Assembly: GCA_022539475.1 (NCBI GenBank)
Contig: VCMS01000071.1
Coordinates: 248,001 to 312,000 of the forward strand
From: Gracilaria domingensis
Lineage: Eukaryota; Rhodophyta; Florideophyceae; Gracilariales; Gracilariaceae
DNA length: 64,000 nt
Reading direction: 5' to 3'
Shown: positions 29,401-36,892 of the stretch, in pieces
Layout of the letters: each line of letters opens with the position of its first letter
Numbering within the stretch: position 1 is the stretch's first letter
Translations under genes and position numbers: made by a program
The notes under the pieces: model-generated
Told to the model about the DNA's origin: nothing
The model's input: only the letters and a program-made list of their open reading frames with translations
Databases searched by the model: none

Positions 29401-29734
29401 AGAATTCTTCCTGTTCTTCATAGACTTTGCGCATGATATAACCAGGAAGCGGATCGTTGATTTGCGGGAGTACTGCTGCGTTCGCGGCTAGATGTATATC
29501 TGTGAGAGCCGTATCATCCATGCTTTGGAGCAATGCTTTCCCTTCTGAGGACAGGCGGCGCAGGTATTGAGGTACGTCTGGCGATGAAATTTCCATAGCG
29601 CAAGTTGTGTCATTTGTTGCGAACGGTCCGTGGTCCAATGGGGGGACCGTAACATCGTCCATGCCTTGTGAATATGCATTCTCTCCCGACGACGTGCTGC
29701 GGATGTAATGAGCTTCTGACCGTGGGAGCTCCAT
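26457..29734 (-). CDS. Large unknown coiled-coil protein, one frame disruption near its 3' end
   Basis: A long frame runs from the ATG at 29734 (the frame is open for 33 more codons upstream without an ATG) to a stop at 26906. A second frame, overlapping it by four bases, continues for about 150 codons to 26457. Both look protein-like, so this is probably one gene of about 1,090 residues broken by a one-base shift, an unrecognised intron or a sequence error near 26.91-26.96 kb. The N-terminus has a tandem repeat of about 40 residues (AMELPRSEAHYIRS... / AMEISSPDVPQYLRR..., each ending MDD). Next comes a coiled coil with Arg, Glu and Leu (about 105-200), then a mostly helical body. An acidic run DEEEEHSNHES lies near 780. 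No family was recognised; a scaffold or trafficking role would be a guess. Confidence 0.6.
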
Positions 29735-29833
29735 GGCGGTATTTGTGCGATTCGTTGCAAACGATGAGTGTCGCGCGGCTAGGAAGGAGTAGCAATATCG
29801 AATGTGGCACGGTGTACCATCGCGGGTACGCAC

Positions 29834-31224
29834 GGGCTTTAAGAGCTACATGACTCTGGTGTAATGGCCGGCGTGAGCGCAGCTCACCTAGAGACTAAAG
29901 ATAACAACCGTCGCACAACTTGGAACCTCAACGTTGGCGGGTTCTTTCTTTTCGTTTTAGTCCACGTCAAGAGCTTGCTGTGCTGACGCCAAATGGAGCG
30001 AAAGGTAGAAATGTGAAGCGCGTTGAAAAGCGGTAGTAAGGGCTTTAGCCTTCTGCTCCAACGGCTGAACGTCGCGCACCGTGTCGAAATCTTTGTTGCA
30101 ACGCGCCATCAGAACTTTACCCGCGCACAATAGGACAAGTTTATCCTATAGATAAGATGTATCCCCAAAACCCAACGACACTGGCAAAGTCTTTTTTCTC
30201 TAGTAGGAACGTAAAATTTCATCGATCTATCATAGATCATGATCTTGGAGGGAGCACCATGCTGATGCCCCCTCCAAGATCCTGCCATGCTCGCACACAG
30301 AACCGAGATGTGCTTCTTTCACCAGGCTCGAACAACCCGCTGCGGGCGTTAGAAGGCTACTGTACCGTCTGGATTGGTTTCTGTCTATTAACTTTGTCAA
30401 ATTCATTTGACTTAAAAAAGCAGGATAAGTTATCTAATTCATTTACAGAAAAGCTCCTTGTCCAATTCTCCCATATTCTAAAGCTATAGGAATACTTTCC
30501 TGAAGGAGTCGGTCCTCGCTTTTTATCGGCAATATCGGTATGTGCTTGAGAGTGCTATTTTTTCTTTTTCCCACAGCTATGCGTCGGGAAATAACGGCAT
30601 CTGTTTCTGTTAGCCTGGCGACCAGAGGAAATGGATAGTACAGTACCTCTTCAAAGAACGGATAACTGCAAGCTGTTTCGTATTCTTGAGCCGTCTGTTC
30701 AGGATCTCGAGAATCTGGTGCGATCTTGACCGGAAAAAGTTCGACACTGAAGTCCTCAAACAAGATATCGAACATTTCAGAGTCACTAGCCCATTAACTT
30801 ACCGCCGAGTGCATAGGAAGAGTTGGTCGAGTTGCGTTGTTTGTCGCACGCGGGGGTGGTTGTGGTTTTGAGCTGAGCTCTGGTTGTTGATCGTACAGTT
30901 TTGCAACTATAATCGTCTACATTGCATCTCATTTGTCGATACTGTTCAACACCGTTTTATCGATACTAGTCCATGACTTTGTCTGGATGATTTGCATAGC
31001 TACTTTGTGAGACAAATTACGCTTCTCGTCGTCGTCCAGGCTTGGACAGGAATCTAGTCGCAACAGTAAACACAGACAGCATAGCCCGCCCTCTCTGTCC
31101 GAGCACAACATCGTTTTGGTCGTCGAAATTGCGCAACGTTCACATTGCACCATGAGAACTGATGATACGTGGCACGTGCACGTGACTATCCCGCCTTCTG
31201 GCCCCTTCATTGGATGGCGGTTTC
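29834..31224. other. Intergenic with a hairpin; no firm gene
   Basis: About 1.4 kb between the large unknown gene and arm B. It holds the hairpin at 30241-30281 and short GATC/TATC palindromes near 30150 and 30225. A 110-codon minus-strand frame with an ATG (30443-30775) has plausible composition (FEDFSVELFPVK) but no recognised family and was left uncalled. No RNA gene was seen. Confidence 0.45.
30241..30281. repeat. Hairpin, 12-bp perfect stem
   Basis: GATCTTGGAGGG (30241-30252) and its exact reverse complement (30270-30281) flank a 17-base loop. It lies in gene-free DNA about 0.95 kb outside arm B. Confidence 0.85.
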
Positions 31225-31280
31225 CGGCGAGATTCCTTCTGGAGCCAATCAAACGCGCGCGAGCGCAGACGTCGCGACGT

Positions 31281-31293
31281 TTCGCGAAGCTTC
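31281..31293 (+). promoter_or_regulatory. Heat-shock element of Hsp20
   Basis: TTCgcGAAgcTTC, a perfect three-unit heat-shock factor site, about 200 bp upstream of the TATA box at 31489. A CCAAT box (31245-31249) lies just before it. Heat or proteotoxic induction is therefore likely. Confidence 0.78.
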
Positions 31294-31488
31294 CCATGAG
31301 GGTGGTGACATCATCACCGCAATGATAGCGCTACCAGAAATCTATGTGGCATTCAAGCTCCTTCCTGTTGTTTCCAGGCGTTCGAGACACTACCACGTTC
31401 TTCCAGAACTTCACTTCGTACGTCATCATCGCATGATGCTGGACATGGACATGAGCTCACAACAACGCAAGTTGCCTGCCCCGTTTTC

Positions 31489-31495
31489 TATATAA
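31489..31495 (+). promoter_or_regulatory. TATA box of Hsp20
   Basis: TATATAA, 133 bp before the Hsp20 ATG. The dead copy in arm A has TATACAA at the matching place. Confidence 0.75.
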
Positions 31496-31621
31496 GCGCC
31501 ATGCTGACCGACACCTCTTCTCCTCACCTCCTCTCATCTCAACACACCTTCACCCCTCTTCAAAATACAACTTCGAAACCAACTTTTCGACTGCACTAAA
31601 CCACTCTCCAACTCTTCAAAA

Positions 31622-32071
31622 ATGGTTATGTACATCACTCCGTTCGACATTCCAACCTTCACCTTCTTCGAGATGGATCCGTGCGTCCAGCGCAAATCCA
31701 AGCCAACCCCCACCGAGTTAGTCCCCGCCGCGCGCACCCACCAGCTCGATGAAAACCACACCGTTCTGCAGGTTGACTTACCGGGCGTTGACAAGGAACA
31801 TGTTTCTGTGGAAGTGAACGCCCACAAACTGATCGTCACTGGAAAGAGGCTCAGATTCGCCAATGATTCTGCCGAAAAGACGGATGAACAGACCAGCGAT
31901 GGTAATGTTGCTATTGAAGACCAGAATTCCGTCATCTATAAGAGAACTTTCACACTGGCGCGTTTGGTGGATGTGGAGGCCGTCAAAGCCGAAAGCTTTG
32001 AAAACGGAGTTCTTACCCTTGTTCTCCCCAAGAAAGAGCAAGCACAACCTAGAAAGATCGCCGTACAGTAG
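31622..32071 (+). CDS. Small heat-shock protein, Hsp20 / alpha-crystallin family
   Basis: An ATP-independent chaperone that binds unfolding proteins. It has 149 residues, the usual size for a cytosolic class protein, and no targeting peptide (MVMYITPFDIPTFTFFEMD is an ordinary N-terminal arm). The alpha-crystallin domain spans about 42-140. It has HTVLQVDLPGVDKEHVSVEV and HKLIVTGKR strands and the conserved FENGVLTLVLPK near the end, which normally completes the dimer fold. The tail lacks a clear I-x-I/V; KIAVQ at the end may stand in. Heat-shock element, CCAAT and TATA boxes lie upstream. It is convergent with rsmH copy B. Its arm A counterpart is a pseudogene, so this is the only working copy in the window. 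Confidence 0.9.
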   Translation: MVMYITPFDIPTFTFFEMDPCVQRKSKPTPTELVPAARTHQLDENHTVLQVDLPGVDKEHVSVEVNAHKLIVTGKRLRFANDSAEKTDEQTSDGNVAIEDQNSVIYKRTFTLARLVDVEAVKAESFENGVLTLVLPKKEQAQPRKIAVQ

Positions 32072-32640
32072 TTTTTGTTATCGTTCTCGCACTGCATCGA
32101 TTTGTTCATCATCTCGAATGTGGAGACCAAGTGACTGCATGTATCCCTGATGTAAACCATAAACAGCGAGCCTGCTTGCTGCGTTTTGTGTTAAACAACC
32201 CTCTCTTTTCCTTCACGCGTGGGCGAGTTCCCGAGACGTACAACTCAATGTGTTCGCTCCAGACGAATGTCTCAGTGGAGGCGTCTACGTCGCCTGCGTA
32301 CATTCGTGTGGATATCTTTGATAAAGTCAGAACCGGAAACTGCCTTGTGTACATTGTACAACCCAGACAGCATTCTTTTTGAGATTGCCTATAAAGTCAT
32401 TCATAATAAATGATCGTTTAAGAGCCAATTCGTCCTTCTCCTTGATGTCCGTATGTGTCATGTTGCCACAGCTGCACCTGTTGCTTGACCGAGAATCATG
32501 CAAATGCTTTTGTACCAGCGCACGAAATGCCAGGGAAGGGAGCAGTGAATACAATCCATGCTCTCCAGTATAGGTACTATAACGCCAACTCGTGTGCTAT
32601 AGAATCAACGGGAACAAAGCGCCAAAGCGACAACCCAACG

Positions 32641-33723
32641 TTACCGATCTCGGTACTTGTTCACCTTTGTACGAGCCATTTCATCAGCATTCAACTTTTC
32701 CGCAACTCGCAACTTTGCGCTTCTGGCCCTCGGGTTCAGTTCGCACTCTTCCTTACTCGCAACCACAGGTTTCTTTGTTACTAGCTTCACGCCACCCTGT
32801 CTTTCCGAGGCTCTTTTGAGCACCCTCTTGGCAATCCTGTCTTCCAGTGAGTGAAAGCTGATGACGGCCATCCTTCCATGTGGCATCAGCACATCTACCG
32901 CATCCGACAGTGCTTCCTCAAGAGCCGAAAGCTCATCATTAGTAGCAATGCGCAAAGCCTGAAATACTTTTGTCGCTGGGTGAATCCCTTTCTTTCTCCA
33001 TCCCTTTATTCGCTCCACGATGTTGGCCAGCTGCTTAGTCGAACGTATCACACTACACTCTCGTTCCTTTACAATGGCCCTTGCAATTGGGCGTGACATA
33101 CGTTCTTCACCGAGCTCCCAAAATATGGTTGCCAGCTCTTGCTCAGTTGCATCATGAAGCAAGTCTTCCGCCGACATTCCTCTGCACGACATGCGCATAT
33201 CGATAGGACCGTCGTGTGTGAAGCTAAAACCACGTTCAGCTTGATCCAGTTGCATAGATGACGTTCCAATATCCAGCAACATCGAATGAACTGAACGCAT
33301 ATTCAGTTTGTCCAGCACAGCGCGCAAGAAGCGAAAGTCCGAGCGCACAAAGTGCACATTATCAAAACCGCGTAATGTCTCCGCAGCGATCCGTAGAGCA
33401 TGGGGGTCTTTGTCTAACGCGACGTAGCGATCGATGCTTTTCTCAACCAACAAATGTCGGGCATGACCACCAGCGCCGACCGTGCAGTCCAAGAAGGAAG
33501 GGATATGAGAAGGAAACGATGAAGAAACTTCGGAGAGTAGTACCGGAATGTGAGGCAACGCAGACGATTCTTGTGGCGTCGGCGTAGTGGAAGGCACAAC
33601 GGCGGTAGTTGTGTATCTGGCTGGACACGCCTTGCTCTGAAAATGGCGAAGGACTGGAAGCATACGTCGCGAGGTGAACGTATGAACGAAACCAGTTGCA
33701 GAAACGCTCCAAGTCCGGCACAT
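32641..33723 (-). CDS. rsmH: RsmH/MraW-type rRNA m4C methyltransferase, copy B
   Basis: Encodes the same 360-residue protein as copy A with no amino-acid difference found. Two silent nucleotide differences were seen across 1,083 bp, corresponding to 12805 and 12868 of copy A (third positions of Ser and Gly codons). SAM-binding FLDCTVGAGGH, DIGTSSMQLD and DGPIDMRM are intact, and the N-terminal presequence is unchanged, so both copies should reach the same organelle. The 5' leader differs clearly from copy A, including an added TATATA motif, so expression may differ. Confidence 0.93.
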   Translation of the reverse strand: MCRTWSVSATGFVHTFTSRRMLPVLRHFQSKACPARYTTTAVVPSTTPTPQESSALPHIPVLLSEVSSSFPSHIPSFLDCTVGAGGHARHLLVEKSIDRYVALDKDPHALRIAAETLRGFDNVHFVRSDFRFLRAVLDKLNMRSVHSMLLDIGTSSMQLDQAERGFSFTHDGPIDMRMSCRGMSAEDLLHDATEQELATIFWELGEERMSRPIARAIVKERECSVIRSTKQLANIVERIKGWRKKGIHPATKVFQALRIATNDELSALEEALSDAVDVLMPHGRMAVISFHSLEDRIAKRVLKRASERQGGVKLVTKKPVVASKEECELNPRARSAKLRVAEKLNADEMARTKVNKYRDR

Positions 33724-33792
33724 CGTGAATGGTTGCAGGCGGAAGTGCTTGAGACTCTCGAGCTCACATCGGAGATCAGTGCACTCACTGAC

Positions 33793-33799
33793 TATATAT
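33793..33799 (-). promoter_or_regulatory. Extra TATA-like motif, rsmH copy B only
   Basis: About 20 bp present here but absent from arm A create a TATATA motif only about 70 bp before the rsmH ATG. It could give a shorter transcript, possibly starting close to the presequence codons. Confidence 0.4.
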
Positions 33800-33968
33800 G
33801 GTGCTGACCGCGTGCTGCTGGGTTTGCAAAATCACTCTCCAAGGTGGATAAATGCTTGCGCTCTGCCAAAGACCCGTTCGGAAATCGCACACACACTCTC
33901 TCGTTTGCCAGTTGGGCAACTTGCGCTCGCTGCTCGTACAAAGGGGTTTGCGGAAGACCCAACACCTC

Positions 33969-33976
33969 TTTATATA
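33969..33976 (-). promoter_or_regulatory. TATA box of rsmH copy B
   Basis: TATATAAA on the minus strand, about 246 bp before the ATG and aligned with TATATAG of copy A. Confidence 0.55.
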
Positions 33977-34120
33977 CCACGCTACGGCGTAGCCATCAAC
34001 AACCCACCAACAACAGTGGTACGCATGCTGGGCTACAAAAACAGTTTTAGGGGCCTACTTTTCTGACAAACGAGGATCAATGATATCAATGACCACATCT
34101 AACCGCATTCGTTCGTTCTC

Positions 34121-34187
34121 CGTCGCTCTCTGAAGGTGGGCGCAGGGCCTGGCGCCCAGGCGCTGCGCCCACCTTCAGAGAGCGACG
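34121..34187. repeat. Long perfect hairpin, 25-bp arms
   Basis: Arms 34121-34145 and 34163-34187 are exact reverse complements. The 17-base middle can pair further (CCTGG / CCAGG around a CGC loop) with one mismatch, giving a 67-base hairpin of about 31 pairs. It lies 71 bp outside arm B, upstream of the SKA3-like gene. RNA from either strand would fold into a microRNA-precursor-sized stem; a recombination scar or a small palindromic element is equally possible. Confidence 0.92.
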
Positions 34188-34560
34188 CCTTCAAGCAAGG
34201 CAGGATTCCTGTGGAATCGAGTCACAGTGTGGCTATTAATTTGAATTTGAATGAAAAAAGTGCGCTTCGCGTTTTTGGCGAATGCTTGAATTTGAAGCCA
34301 CCCTGTATTGCAGTCGTGTGCTCCTTGCCAATCTGTAGCAACGGCAGACCAGGTGCTTCTCGAGCTGCGCACAGCCAAAGGACCGCTTCGCCAAGCTCCT
34401 CCCAAAGCTCAGTCCTTTCTGCTCTTCCGCACCCCGTTTTGCGAGCAACCCTCAAGCGGCTACGACTAGCAGCTACCTATCCGCTGCTACACGATCTTCG
34501 TGCACAACAAAAGCCATCGACGACACCGCGCCACGGTCGCAACCTGCCTCACCTCCCGTC
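34188..34560. other. Upstream region of the SKA3-like gene
   Basis: 370 bp from the hairpin to the next ATG. No TATA box, gene or RNA was recognised. Confidence 0.4.
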
Positions 34561-35808
34561 ATGTTTCACAGCGAAAACCTGCAGGCGGCGCGACAAATCG
34601 TCGATGGTCTCCGCAATGCTCTGAGCACCAGTACTGCCGATTTGAACGACTTGCGGACCTCGATGGACCAAAACGCCGTCGGCACCGCGTCCGATGCCGT
34701 TGCCGCCGCGAAGAAAGCAACGCTTGAAGTGGAACAGCTGCGGCGGCAAGTATCGCCGCTATGTACCCTCATGCGACAAACTCCGCGCGCGCAGGAGCTC
34801 ATGACAGCGATGTACAAGGAGCTCGAAACGATTGAGCAAGTGTTCTCTCAGTTCCAGCAGTATGCGCACGAATCGTACGGCGTTGAGCCGGTGCGTGAGT
34901 CCGAAGCTGAGATTTGGCTTGAGCATCACGCGGAGGCGCCAAGTGCACAGGTAGACCAAGTGGGTCACGTCTCCAGCATGTCACGCAAACAGGACGCCGG
35001 TTCTCGCAGCTTTCTCAACTCGTACACGCCCGTATCGAAGAAGGTGCCAAAGCGCTCGAACGCGATTCCTGTCACGCCGCGGCTGGAAGACTTTGGGTTG
35101 CGGGATGAGGAAATTCGAGCTCTGGCGACTTCAACGCCCGGTACGCACGACAAGGAGAACTACGGCTTTGTTGGAGGAGCGGAAAAGTACAGCACGTCCA
35201 TTTCGCGAAACGCCGGCATCGAAATCGACGAGGATGAATACGAAACGATGGTGCTGAACTCAATGTCAGCGCTTGGGATTGAAACGCCCAAGCAACTGGA
35301 GCAGCGATTTGCGACGAAACGAAATGTGGCGCTGAAGGAGGTGCTTCAAACTACGACGCCCAAGGTGAAAGCTGGTAGCTCGGAACGCACGTTGGATTAC
35401 ACGAATCTGGCGCACGGATACTTTGAATGTTCGGGAAAACGTGGGGGCGATCGGCTGCACAGGACGCTCAACTTTGGCGAGACGCCTGTGACAAAAGGAG
35501 GGGAATTGCAGCAGCTGGGCAGTTTCTACGATGAGCTGGATAGTTTCTGGAAGGGCATGTTCGACTTGGATATTATTCAAGACGTGTGCATGGCGCTCGG
35601 TAGCACGGGGCAAGAGCGGTTCTCCAAGGTAGATTTCCTAGATATTTTGAGCGAGCACGTTGACGTGCATCGGTGCGAAACGCTGGCCGTTGTACTGACC
35701 AAGCTGAAGGTGCTGAGCGTGCACAAAGTGCACGGCAACAACGCGATGTACCGGTACATGGGTCCCCCCGGGGGGGGCGAGACAACAGATGAGGTAGATA
35801 ATTACTAG
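34561..35808 (+). CDS. SKA3-like kinetochore protein (tentative)
   Basis: 415 residues, no intron. Residues 1-105 are helical with heptad-like hydrophobic spacing (LRNALSTSTADLNDLRTS, KKATLEVEQLRRQV), as in the N-terminal coiled coil that joins SKA subunits. The middle is disordered and carries several S/T-P sites, including VTPRLEDFGL (171-180), which resembles the T-P-x-L-x-DFG motif of SKA3 proteins that is phosphorylated by CDK1 to bind Ndc80. A KEN box (198-200, DKENY) suggests turnover by the anaphase-promoting complex. The C-terminal 90 residues (FSKVDFLDILSEHVDV ... AVVLTKLKVLSVHKV) look like a winged-helix fold. The SKA3 assignment rests on layout and the DFGL motif. A different cell-cycle protein with a winged helix is the main alternative. 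Confidence 0.5.
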   Translation: MFHSENLQAARQIVDGLRNALSTSTADLNDLRTSMDQNAVGTASDAVAAAKKATLEVEQLRRQVSPLCTLMRQTPRAQELMTAMYKELETIEQVFSQFQQYAHESYGVEPVRESEAEIWLEHHAEAPSAQVDQVGHVSSMSRKQDAGSRSFLNSYTPVSKKVPKRSNAIPVTPRLEDFGLRDEEIRALATSTPGTHDKENYGFVGGAEKYSTSISRNAGIEIDEDEYETMVLNSMSALGIETPKQLEQRFATKRNVALKEVLQTTTPKVKAGSSERTLDYTNLAHGYFECSGKRGGDRLHRTLNFGETPVTKGGELQQLGSFYDELDSFWKGMFDLDIIQDVCMALGSTGQERFSKVDFLDILSEHVDVHRCETLAVVLTKLKVLSVHKVHGNNAMYRYMGPPGGGETTDEVDNY

Positions 35809-36892
35809 CTAATGTAAAGGGCGGCGTGCGTACAACGGTATGCTTTGAACGACAAGACTGGCTACTGCCATTTTCGAGGGATGGAGGCGGCTGCCACCAC
35901 ACCACGAACGCATCGGCCTGCGGATACGGGCGCGACAGCGGAAAACTCCGTTTTCACAGTGCTCGCCGCTGCGGAGCCGGCTTAGCCGCGACAAGTACCC
36001 GGAACTCGGGCGTCGGAGCCGTCGCCAAGCTCCACGGTGCCGCCAAGCTCACCGCGCGGCGTGGAAGCGCGCGCAACTCGTTCCGTCCGTCCGCTGTCTG
36101 TTCGGCGGCCTCTCGCGCGGCGGCGCTCTGCGCGAACGGGCGCGCGCGCGCGCGCGCGCGTGCAAAAAGATCACGCAGGAAGCGAGCGCAGCCGCCAATC
36201 AGCGGCGCGCGCCAAAAAATCACATTGGCGCTCGCGCCGCGCGCGCCGCACATGGCCGCGCGCCGGCGCGCGGCCGCCACCCGTCGCGGCGGCGCGTTCC
36301 GCCGCGGCGGCGCGTTCCGCCGCCGCGGCGCGCGCGCGCCAGCCGTTGCAATCCGCCGCCGCGGCGCCGGCGGCCACACGCGCGCGCGAGCGCCGAAATC
36401 TCGCGGCGCGACGCGGCGCGAAGCGGCGCGCCGCGTCATCCGCCTCCGCGCCGGCTGCGCGCGCATTGCGCGCTGGATTTTTGTGCCAAGCGCCACAGCA
36501 GCGCGCCGCGCGCCTGCTCTGCGGGTGCCGCCTGCAAGCCGCGTGCTGCGCTTGTGTGGTGTCGGTTGGAGCCGCCGCCAGCCGCCGCGCTGCATTCCGC
36601 AGCGCCGCTTCATTAGCCCCGCGCGACGCGCCGCCGCCGAGCGCCTCCCCGCCACCCCCAATCGCCCCCATTCTGCCGCACTTCCGTCTGCTCTCGTCGT
36701 AGGCCTCCCGCCGCCGCCGCTCCCCCGCCGCTCCCCCGCCGCTCCCCCGCCGCTCTCCCGCCGCTCCCCCACCGCTCCCCCACCGCTCCCCCCACCGCTC
36801 CCCCACCGCTTCCCGCCACCCCCCCCCGCCCGCGCGCCCATGGCTCAACGCTGCGCCGCCCTTCTATTCGCGAGCTCTTCTTCTTCATACCC
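35809..36892. other. Second GC-rich island, no gene called
   Basis: About 1.1 kb between the SKA3-like gene and the 955-residue gene. From about 36.0 kb the DNA is GCGC-rich like the island at 21.8-23.8 kb, and 36.71-36.84 kb is a C-rich tract with a repeated CGCTCCCCC motif. Large Arg/Ala/Gly-rich frames on both strands are composition effects. Its position upstream of the 955-codon gene suggests promoter DNA. Confidence 0.6.

Larger units (their letters stand above)
31225..34050. repeat. Inverted duplication, arm B (Hsp20 + rsmH)
   Basis: Reverse-complement counterpart of 12066-14725. Gene order is mirrored: Hsp20 on plus, rsmH on minus, still convergent. It is slightly longer because of small insertions in B or deletions in A, including one that adds a TATATA motif upstream of rsmH. 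The spacer 32072-32640 contains only the convergent 3' regions. Confidence 0.93.

Noticed and set aside
30300-30370. A possible tRNA gene (GGCTCGAACAACCC resembles a T arm)
   Set aside because: No matching acceptor stem, D arm or anticodon arm could be placed at the right distance.
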